NCBI RefSeq assembly: GCF_921293095.1
Contig: NC_060254.1
Location: forward strand, 6,634,001 to 6,698,000
Source: Ischnura elegans
Taxonomy: Eukaryota; Arthropoda; Insecta; Odonata; Coenagrionidae
Direction of reading: 5' to 3'
Length of the DNA: 64,000 bases
Shown here one piece after another: positions 1-12,100 of the stretch (position 1 is the first letter of the stretch; each line of letters begins with the position of its first letter). The notes under the pieces were generated by a model. The model ran no database searches. It was not told where the DNA came from and saw nothing but the letters and a program-made list of their open reading frames with translations. A program made the position numbers and the translations under genes.

Positions 1-196
1 TGAAGCCTGAATCTGTCAACATTTGATATGCCTTAGGGATTTACCAAGTTCTAACAAACCAGATTTGGAAAATTTACCTCATCAATTTTTGATTGAGGAG
101 TTGTGACTGAAGATTCAATTACTACATATACTTATGAGAAATTGAGCAGGAGTGAAAGAACACCAATTATGGAAACATGTTAAAGTGATGACTCAC

Positions 197-3100
197 ACGT
201 GTGATAGATGTCAGGTGGTCCATGGAAATAGCTGCCAATGCCATGCCCAATAAATGCTGGAATTATGGTCACTCCATTCTTCCTCGCTATGCATTCAATT
301 GTATTACCTAAACGAGATACAAAGAGGCATGTGAATTAGCTAAGTAAGGGATAACATTTCATTATGTATCTATTTCACATCTAGAGCAAGTTCCATCCAG
401 CGGATGCAAGTAAAGCCACGGTCCTTTTGGTGCCTCTCGTTAAGAGCAGCTGACACTGCGTTCCTCCTCACCCTAACTGGTTCAAGCACAAGTGATCAAA
501 ACTGCTATTCACCCGCTCCAAATACCAACCTGCCCTCTTTAACACGTACATTAGGTTGGTCACAAAATACCAATGTTTGCTTTCTTCCAAAGTAAGTGAA
601 CTTCTAAAAGTGGACAAATGGTCGAAAAATAATACAGACGAAATTGATTGCTTGAGGCGTAACTTTGTGAATGCAATTCATTATGAAAAATGAAAAAGAT
701 CAAAAGCACAAAGTTTCTTTTTCATTTTTCAAAATAAAGACGAAGGTGCAACTCAACATGACACGGTCTGCCTCACTGAGGTTAGGGGCTGGAAAAATGT
801 GAGTTTTAGCAAATTTAGAAATTGAAGTTTTTCAAACATTAAATGAAAAGCATTTGAAGTTGAAATTTAGCTAACATGTCATTAAATGGCAATTTTATTT
901 TCTTTATTCTTCGTACAATTCACATTTTTGATGCCACTGATAGATTTGGCTTGATTACACTGATGGATTTCAAACTTATCATTTGCAAAGAAAAAAAGGA
1001 ATGCAATTGATACGGTTATTAGGCGACTTCTACTCAGTTACTCAGGGTTAATACCAACTTTCCATTTTTGATTTCACTGACTTATTCCTGATTTCTTGTC
1101 TGAATGGTTTTTTCATATTCCAGGCTTCACATCAACGGCAAAGCACTGGTATATGTATAAAGACTTTGACAAAAATACAGCAAGTTATGTACATTTGGAA
1201 AAAAAATATTTATTCCCAGGGTGTAACCTATTCTGGTTGATATTCAAAAATAAAATCAAATACAAAATCTATGCAGCCTTGCTTAGAAATCTGAGATTGC
1301 TGAAAATCATTGAAAAAAAAAACAAAAATTACCATTGACTAGCTTTCGTCATGGAAAACTGGTCACCATTCACACACATTACTGCCACCGCCTCAGTTGC
1401 TAACTTAGCCCTCTTCTAGGTCTTGAAGTCAGCTGCGTTGATCACCTCGTCTTGGCCGTCTCTCTCCCTCTGTTTCTGAATGTGTCACCCCCTGACTCCA
1501 CAGCAATGCTGCTGCCGTTCAAAAACAATTTTCTCTTTTTGCTGCACCACTGGGGTTTCACCACAATCTCATTTCCATCACTTCCACAAATGATTTTTAC
1601 TTCCCATTCATTTACCATGCTATTTACCAACTCTGTTGGCAGTCAATTCTCGAACACCTAGTTCACAATTATCCAGAAAGCATGTCATCTATGTGATTTT
1701 TCTAAATAAATCTTGAAGAATATTCTGCAGGCAACAACAATGCAACTCTAAAAAAGTTCCATGAAGCACAATAAAAGTCATCTACATATGAACATGTTTG
1801 AATCGTAAATATTTTCCACATTACAAAGAAAAATATCCAAATTCTGGCCACATCCATTAGCATGGTGTCACAATCTCCACCACGATGTCTGCGCCTAGCC
1901 GAACAGCTGACGGAAAATTTTCAGTTCCGGGGTATTTCCACGATTTGCAGTGCGCCCACGAAAACAGGTCTTGGCATCCTACTCCCCTCACCCCTCCCCT
2001 ACTCTCCCCCCTTCTGCGATCTCTCCCGACCATGCGATGTGCGCGTATGAACGGCCTCTTGCTCTCTAGACGCCGACTGAGTAGGTCCTCTCCGCTACGC
2101 CTCTCGTTCCGCCCGTCTAGTTAAGTCCCGTCCCTCCGCCCACTCTTCAGTTTCCTCGGGTCAATCTTCTCTGCATTTCTTGATGTGCAATGTTCTCATT
2201 GCAGGGTTCCTTTTTCGGGCCGAGAGTTTCTCATTCTCTCGTAAGACGTACTCCACCATGTGGCGGTAGAGAGAGAGGGTACTCTTCCTCTCCCAAGTGT
2301 GGGTGACAGCAGCAGAATTTTCTTTGTGAAATGACAGAGGAGTCATATTTCGTTTATTCTTTTTATCTTACTAAGTGTAGTAAGTTAATGTTGCCGGAGA
2401 GTGTGGCCCATATGTGTGTGATAAGCTATATGACACTACCTGAATGAAGGCAAAATTTTGGAATGGTGAAATTCTTTGTTAATCTCAGAATGACTGTGAA
2501 GAATCATTAAATCTTTATGGTAATTAATCTTGTGTCTGTTCAAATCCATCTTGCCAAAAGAGACAGAGACGTACTTTCACTTGGTGGTGCATCCTATGTA
2601 TGCATCTGGCGCCCAATAAAAAAAAAACTATCTTTGGGGAACCACCCCATCTCTACCATCGGTGGTGCGTTCACCGAGAATGAGCAATGCCTGGGCAACA
2701 GACCATTCAAGTTTGTAACTCGTGTTTCCAACAATGTGGGAATGCGTCACAATGGATAACTAAGTTGTTTTCTTAAGGCTACGATATATTCAATAAGGAT
2801 ACGAAAATTCACCTACAGAACCTTGGAGGTTACCGGTAAAAAAAATATGAGTGATGGAAAGGTGCGAAGATGGTTAAGAGATTTCAAAGCTGAGCAAAAA
2901 AATGTTTATAAAGAGGAATGGGTGGGCAACACTTGATGCCCATGGATGATTAATGTAGAAAGTTAACAAAAAAGGATAACACGAGCCACCACTGGCTGGT
3001 TTTAAGACTAAATAGTCTCTCCAATTTGATGAAGATATGAATATACTTACCGATATTGCAAAAGTATTCACCAGGTCGACAGATTGCGATGGCTCCTTCA

Positions 3101-6100
3101 AGGCACTTCTGAGCAGCAGACACCAGGTGGCGCCCAGCATCGTCCACAGAGCCAATCAGGAAAGTAGAGGAGCAGTCGCCGTGGAAGCCATTCAAAAACA
3201 CCTGTGGGATCAATTGAGTGAGCCACCATTACGATTCTCTCATTCATGAGCAATCAAATTCTCTTGTGTTTCCAGCCAAGAAATAAAATCCATCTTGTCT
3301 GATGTTCACCACATTCATCGTCCTTCATGTGCATTGGGAATGGGATACATACATACTTTGCTGAGAATTAGGAATGTGACAGACAGAAGTGGCTGGCGCT
3401 CACATGCTGAACAGCAGCAGTATATTCAATTTTTTTTCAACAAAATACATTGCGTCCTTTATGAATACAATTAGAGTGACTTTTCTTTACTGATCATTTT
3501 TTTCTGAAATAGATTTTTATTTGTTTTAAGTTAGTCCCCGGAGTATCTTCAAGATCTGTATTTTTAGCATCTTTGAAGTCACTATAAATATTATCAATTC
3601 GTTAATTACCATGTATTACCAATATGCTCGCTGTGACATGGGTAAAAATATTGAGTTATCAATGCCAGAAATAAAATAAGTTTCCAACAAGGATGCAATA
3701 CCACTTCACCGTCGCTTTCTCCATGAGAGCAAAAAATATATGCTTTCTCTTCCTTAATTTATACTTGAATACATCTTTTTTTTTCTGCTAATGCAATTGG
3801 TATGGCAGTACTCTGTTAAGAAATGTTTTAGTTCCTTTTTCAAATGAAATTCCCAACAGCAGTTTTTCATGTAAAAACTTACGAAGCATAAAATATCTAT
3901 ACCAAAAATTAATTTAATAATATTTTGTTATTATGTTCCTTCTATAAAATGGTACAGAGTAATTATTTGATAGGCATCGATGAACAATAGGAGTCAATAA
4001 TTTTGGCTCCCTTCAGGTCGTACACGGTATGGTGCACGTTGTTGCCAATGTTAGAATGGGTTTGAATACAAACTATGTTTGCATTAAAGTTAATAAGTTC
4101 ATATATATTACTTGTATTCGTGAATATGTTTACTTTGGCATACAAATGAGCACAATCAAATCAGAATTGTATACAAACAGCTAATGTTTTCCACAGAGTA
4201 AGTCGCCGTAAATACGTAATCTCTTGCATTTTTAAATTATTTCACCAAAAAAGTTGCCCTCTTCTTACCACATGGGCTACAAGGAAGAAGAAAATAAATT
4301 TAAGAACTGAAGAGAAAAGGTGTAGCAGCATAAATTGTAATTCCATTGCTTAATAGAAAATTATTTATGTCCTAGATCTTAAGTTAGAAAATGATGCCTT
4401 TCCGATGTTGATGGTGACTAGAACTGCCTGGTTTGTTACGTTATTTTTTTGCAAAATTCAAATGAAAAAAAATTAAATGTTTGAGAGTAACTGTTAGATT
4501 CTGGAGAAAATTCTATTCTATAAAAAAATTTGCATATCTCTGAGGAAAAGTCCAGTGCAAGCTTATATTCCAACGACTTCTATCCCAATTACATAAAATG
4601 TTCTTCAGGCAGTTCCAATTCAAAGGAAATATAAGATTATTTTGATAAAAGAAATAAGCATTTGTCATTGTGATTTCATTCTAATTTCAATTTACCAGAA
4701 GTCATTCACTCGCTACCCAAGAAAATGTGACATCAATTGAAACTAATGCGCAATTTTTTTGGTTCATAAAGTTTCATTGATAATGATGAAACTGAGAGCG
4801 AAATTGTCTTACAAACCACGGGTCTAACGAGAGATGAGAGACAAATAGGACAGCAGGAAAATATGCATCAAATTATTGCATTTTTATGCAGCAAAATACC
4901 AAAATTGCAGAGACTGCAATTACGCGAGTGCAGAATCCTTGTCTCATTCTTGCATCCTGTTGCCTCTTTCAAAATTATGGAGCCTTGAATCATTGACATA
5001 CTGTGCAAATGATACACTGTTTAAGTTTTAAAAAATAAGACACACAAACCTAGTCCTAAAATATTTTATCTATTTTTAAGTTTATAAAAAACTGACACTC
5101 ATTCCACTGAAAACTTAGACCTTATATGCAGGATTTACCAATTCGATAATGCTGCTACATCATTTGCATTATAACTTGGTCATGCAAGTTTTCGTCTCAA
5201 TTGTTCACATAGCCAAAAATGATGACAGATGTAGCAAAATTCCATTTTAGGTATTGTAGAGTGCAAATGTGGGTTGAAAGAAACCGATTTCCGAGATATT
5301 TTGTTTGCAATTGACAAAGTCACGTATCTTAGAATTAATATCATTTTTTATGACTTAAGCAAACATATTGCCAAGCATTATGCATAGAAGAAGTTATCCA
5401 TGGATTCTTGACTTGCATGTCAAAAAACACTTCAATTAGAAAAAATTGAAAATTTTGGTAATAGGACACAGGTGTAAACGTGCACGCTGGTGCATGATGC
5501 GTCATCTATGACATGAGATGAACTATCAAGAATTAAAATTGTTTTTACATAATTTTAGGCACTGTAACTAATAAATTTGAGACTAATAAATCGATAAAAA
5601 AATAAATATTGAGACAAATAAATCTAGAGCTAAGCTTTTATGTAATTGAACTCATTCTTCATATAAAATTTAAGCGAGATTTCACCAATGAGAGGAAACT
5701 TTTACTCTCCAGATGAAATGAGGTATTAGGGTACAATGCAGTACTGAAGCGGATATAAACTGACCGAGATCTTTTGAAGCAATCCTCCCCACTGAGAATA
5801 AATCGGCATTTCCGATTGTAAATGCATGAAGTACATTGCCATGCATGTAATGTGGGAGATGCAGTGGAAATACATCTTGGCTGTATTGAAATATGACTTT
5901 TTGTGATTACATCGGAACAAAATATTCATGGAAAAACATCATCATGGTACGGCAGTATTCTAGCAATAAGGTCATGTCCTGTTGAATAGTATGTTGTGTT
6001 TTGCGTGTCTACCGTGAATCAATTCCTGTCCCAGAGCATGCTGTTGAACTAGACCGAAATTAGGCTCCAAAGCATGTATCGCACACAAAAGTGACCCTCA

Positions 6101-9100
6101 TGCAAGGGACGCTGACTTAAAAAATCCCACTCTGCAGCTACAGGCGAACTGAAGGCAACAGATTCCGTGCCAGTGCCGTCCCCCTTCCCCTGCCTCTCCT
6201 CCTGCTTGCTGAGACTCGCTCAGTGGCTGAAGGTGAAGCATACGGGAGAATGCTGCCGCCGAGGAGAAGCAAAAATAGTGTGCATTGGTTCGGATGGATT
6301 GACTTAGTGTCGCTACTATGAGGAGTACATTTAAGTAGAATGTAGCAATATGGAGATAAGGGATTCTTGTTTAAAATGAATGCAAACGATTTTGGACACC
6401 ATCGTCATACACGCCGTAGCAGGCAATTAATTTTACTGAAATTAGTATTTTTCAGTGGTCAATATTGAAGTGTGATTAATGAGAAATTAAAAATGGTGAC
6501 ACTTATTTCAAGTATCGATGTTTATTCTTTGGAAATAAGGATTAAAATGTTATGAGGATAGAATAACAGATGCCTCAGATGAATCCACCCAGATGTCTGC
6601 AGCGTAGTTTTTGACTGAGGTATACAGGAGCCTTAAGAGCCCATTAAAGTTCCATAAATGTTTAATGTCAATCGGTAAATTTGTACATTTTGTTATCACA
6701 GGCTGCCAGAATATTAATTTTAGGTATACCGGGACTAGCCACGGAGATAACTTTCATGGGAGTCACTTGCAATGCCCAAATTGTGCAAAAAATCCACGAA
6801 GAAACAAATTATTCGCCCTTGTGTGGGATTTGAACCCAGATTTCCAGTCTGGATTTTTCCCACAATTTATGCATTGCGGATGACTTCCTTAAGAGTTATC
6901 GTTAAGATTGGTGCCCATGCAATGCCACTCCATGTGATATAACAGGGATCTAGATTCTATGCGAGTAGTCACGAGTTTTACATTGTCTGAGATTATCAAT
7001 GCATTCATGTGGCACAGACCTCAGGGAAAAATGTCTTAATAATCACCTATAAAAATTGCCTATGGTTGGAAAGTTTCCTTCCTTTGATAGGGTATTAATA
7101 ATCCTTATTTAACCCAAGCGCTACCTGCTAGCAGCCTGCATCCTATCGGTGCTCATAGCCTCGCACCACAGTGGCCTCACACAGCGGTGGCTGGAATCAG
7201 AATGATGTCACAAGGGCTTTTCCCAGCATTCATACTTACCCATCGCATTTTCGCATGCTTGAAAATTTTCACTTTTCATTTAAAAGCGAAAAATAGATAT
7301 CGCCATTTAAAAATTATCTAAAAGCGTGAAATACGTACTCCATGAGTAATAATCTTTCGATTTAGGCGATTAAAGAAAATTTAAACCACCTTATTATAAA
7401 GTTTAACAAAACATACAATAACTTAAAGTAATTGTGACTTAATGATGAAAAAGACATTTATGATTATGGATTATGATTACTATATTTATAATTATCTGAT
7501 ACACTTAATTTTAGCAAGAATGAGATAGTATAGAAGTTTTGTAAGTATGAAATATGAATTTATTTAAAAGCATATATACAGAAATTCCACATACTCCAAT
7601 GGCTTCCTATGGTCATTGTCTTGTTCATGTGACAGCCTTTCTTTCGTTACAACTTATATGAATGAGGCCTACACTACAGCCTCTCTCTTTCATAGCCCAT
7701 GATGAACGATAATTCATTTTCTCGTCCAGGATGCTTGACTTCGGGCACAATTGATTAATATTTAAACAATACAGGACTTCCCAAAAGGAATCGTTATTAA
7801 GTAAGTGAAGCAGCAAATAACTATTAGCAAAAATCATTCCTATGATTGTAGATCAATGATGATCACCATGAGCATCACTCAGCTAGCCTAATGTATTTTT
7901 AGCCATGAACTCAAACCCCTCAAAATCTTAATTAAATTACTCTGGGGAATAATTTTTAACTTATTTTCTGTTGAATTCAATTTTTGAGCTGGTTTATAGG
8001 GTGAAATAGGCATGCTGATTTTTTATTTACTTATCTTCATCGTCTCCAAAACAGCTAATTTCAAGGCCTTTTACAAAGGGGGAAATAATGTGTACCAAAG
8101 ACTATGACACGCAACCATGCCCTGGGTAAGGACAACTAACCCAGGTAGGACTCGAACCCACGACCTTCAGTTTGACAGGCGAGGACTTACCCATCTGCCA
8201 CCTAGGCCGGCAAAACTGTAGTTAACTTTCTTCTGCCACGTCAAGTTCTTTCACAGTTCCTTGTGTGATTGTGACCACTCTGCTTGATTGAGCATTGGTC
8301 ACAGGAGGCATCATTGCTCTCCAATAGGGTGGTTTCCTATTATTTTTTTATTGCCTAGATCGAAAGATTATTACTCCTGAAGTACGTATTTCACGCTTTT
8401 AGATTTTTAAATGACAATATCTATTTTTCGCGATTAAATGAAAAGTGAAAATTTTCAAGCGCACGAAAATGCGACGCGTAAGTAAGAATCATGGGATAAA
8501 GTCCGTGTGACGCATTTCTGGTTCCCCCTCCCGCCTTGTGAGGTGACCTTGGGCGAGGCTTTGAGCGCTGATACGACGCAGGATGCTAGCGGGTAGCTGA
8601 GTACCACGCTATCTGGTAGCGCTTGGCTTAATTAAGGTTTATTAATACCTTATCAAACGAAGAAAACTTTCCGACCTTAGCCAGTTTTAATAGGTTATTA
8701 TTAAGACATGTTTCCCTGAGCTCTGTGCCTCTTGCATGCATTGGTAACCTCAGACGATGTATAACTCCTATCCTCTCGTGTAGAAACTAGGTCCCTGTGA
8801 CGTCACGTGGAGTGGCATCGCATGGGCGCCAATCTGGCCTTTTTCAAATGAGGATAAAATTTGGCCCTTGCCATTCGTCTAAACCGGTATTTCTAAAACC
8901 AAATAATTTGTATATTATGAATACACTAATGGTGGGTAACGAATCGCGATCAATGAATTTCGTTTTCTTCGATGAAGGAAACTAACCTATTGGCTGACAT
9001 TAACCCTTTACGACTGTTGCTGGATGACTGCCCAGATAAAAATAAACTCCTCCATTGTGGGGAGGTCTACCCTCCAATGAGGGTAAGGGAAGGATAGGTG

Positions 9101-12100
9101 TACCCTTCCTATACCGGTCAGCAGGGGTAGATGAAGGGTATTTTAGAACATTGGTGGGTAGGCCCTATCCTTCCTGGAGTGTAGGGGAAGGGTAGGACTA
9201 ATATAAAATCTAAAAATCCATAAATTAACATGAAAATTTAAAAAACATCGCTAAGCAACTAAATAAAACGAATGGGGATGAGTTGTAACAGTGATTTCTA
9301 AATTAAATAGTACAGAAAAAAAATTAGCCTTCACATGGTCTTGAACCCAGAACTTAAATATTAGAGGATGATGAAGTAGCACCTTAAAAACCTCGGCTAT
9401 CGAGGTACTTGAGAGGTGGTGCTTCTCAACGGGACTTATACTACCAAATCTTTAGATGAGATTCGCACCCAGGCTTATGTGGAAGAAAGCTGTGACCTTT
9501 TTCTACCATACCTATTTCTTTTCAGAAAATAACATCAGCATTCAAATATGTACCAAACATCACTCCCACGATGTCTCATTGTCAGCCACACAGATAGGTT
9601 ACATCCTAAAAATGTGAATGAAAGAACTTCTAAATAAGCTTTTTTCACACAATTATAGAAACTATTGTGTACAGTGGCATAGCCAGGAATTTTCTTTGTG
9701 GGGTCCAAACCAGGTGGGGAAATTTTTGAAAAACAGAATACAGTAGACTCTGGTTAATTGGGACATATCGGGACTTGTGCACTTTGTCCCAATTAAGCGG
9801 CTGCTCCAATTAGACGAACTCTCTTGTATATTGGCATAAAAAACTTTGAAAAGGTAGAAAGAAGAGTAAATAATGTTTATAATGCAACATAGGTTTATTA
9901 AAATATTAATTCAATCAATAAACCAGCGAGTTTAGTTAATTTATTATCATTTTTAAGGATTACAACATTTTTGTTAAAAATATTTTTCACAGCCTCGGGT
10001 GACGCTGAATGAATGTATTTTACTAAGTACCATTAAAGAAAAGTCCTATCCTATTGCTGATAGTAAAACAACAAAAGCTTTCAAAATAGGGCAAGAATAG
10101 GTACATTTGTGAAAAATAAGAGTAAATCAAAGGATGAAAATATAAAAAAATAGTATCCTGAAAACAAAAAATTTTAATTTCGCCGCGAGTATGGAGTCTA
10201 TGTCACCGACTCATGACCCAACAAAGCGGCATGCTGTCCCAATTAAGCGGAGAATACTCTGGGATATTTTTCTATTGGGTTCTGTTCTTCAAGATCTGCC
10301 CCAATTAAGCGGCTGCCCCAAGTAACCGGTGGACCCACTAAACGGAATCTACTGTACTAAGTAATGGGTTTTAAACTAATTCAAACACTTTTTCATAATC
10401 GAAAAAACTTCAATAGTTAAAGAAATATTTTTTAAATTCAACATTGTGTTTTTATATTTGGGGGGGGTGGGGGGGGGGTTCGGACCTCCCGGGACCCCAC
10501 CCCTGGCTACGCCACTGAATATGTATATTATTGCTTTCCTTAGGGGAATTTTAAAGGTAAGTTGTGCAGCCCGTCTATCTATGCTTTCAAAGACTGCTTA
10601 TGTTCTTGTACAGAACTCAATACTCATTAGCACGTGAAAGTAGCTGAGGAGACACTTTCAGAATGTTTTCCTCAGCAATAAACAATAAATGATAAGTCCC
10701 AAGGAAAGGTAGACGAAGGATATTCCTACACTTCCCTTACCCTTAATGGTGGGTAGAGGAAGGGTAGACGGATGGTAAGGGAAGGAGTTCCAAGGAAGGG
10801 TAGATGAAGGATAGTCCTACCCTTCCCTTACCCTCCTTGGAGTGTAGGGCGTGGGTTGTGCAAGGGTACTCAAGTAAAAATTTCTCCCTTGCAACTTGAC
10901 TGAAACTGGGCTGAAACTACCTTGAAACACACTGCCTTGCTTCTATGCTGAAACTGCATTGAAATTGAAACAAACCAGTGGAGTTTGGGAGAGGGATGGC
11001 AGTGCAGTAGCAGTGCAATTAAGAACTCCAGCTACTCCAATGAAACTCCCTTGGCTGACTAAACTGAAACTCCCTTGGCTAGCTACACTGAAACTCCCTT
11101 GGCCACTAACTAGACTTAAACTCCCTTGTATGCCAGGCTAAAACTCCCTTGTTTGGCTGAATACATTTCCCCTACCCAATCCATTAAAATTCCCTTGTTA
11201 AATCATATGAAACACAGTCAATTAACAACTTGCGCAACCCAGCCAACAGTGGATGATCACATAACAGATTTCTCCCACAATTTTGCATGCATGATAAGAG
11301 ATAAAGGGTGGATAGGTGATTGCGATCAACAATAGTTATTATAACTGCAATTACCACAACATTTTTCAAGACACAATTTATTAGAACATGAAAATACATC
11401 AATAAATTAATAACTGTTAAAAGCACATACAAAAATATTCCAAATGAAAGAAGTCATGGAAGTTAGATGCTCCTGAAAAAGAGAAGAAACATGACTGATG
11501 AGAGTCACAAACGACTTAACTCAAAATCAAATTAGCAAAATTGCACATGAAAAACTCTCCTTTACTTGGCTTATTAGTTATATGGTGCATTAATGTGAAC
11601 CATTCAAATTATAGAAAGCAAAACTTAAATTATCACTGAGGAAGCATGCGCTTTGCATCATAGTTAAATGAAAAACGAAGCGATGACTCGTTACTTAGGC
11701 TATGTGTGAACTCCAAACGAAAACCACGTAAGATTCCAAAACATTCAGCAGTAACTAATAAGTATAAGCAGTAAATATACAGTGCACTATAGCGAAACAT
11801 ACCCGCATTCCTTATTTCTTCGAAAGCCCGCTCGAGCTCACCGAGTCCGGTCCTCCGCAGGATGACTAACGGACGGCGCGGCATCCGCGGCATTGATGAC
11901 CGGTCGGTGTATTATCCTCCTCGTCCGGGGTATCCATGAGGCAGGAAAAGTGGACGGCAGTCGCCAACGCGTTGAAAGAAGAATTCGTTATTGGCTGCAT
12001 GACCCCCGAAAAAGGAGCTTGAAATCCTTAAACGTGCCTGGATTAAAACACGAATTCAATGTCAACGTTCTCATGGCTAAACATGAAACGAATAAACATG

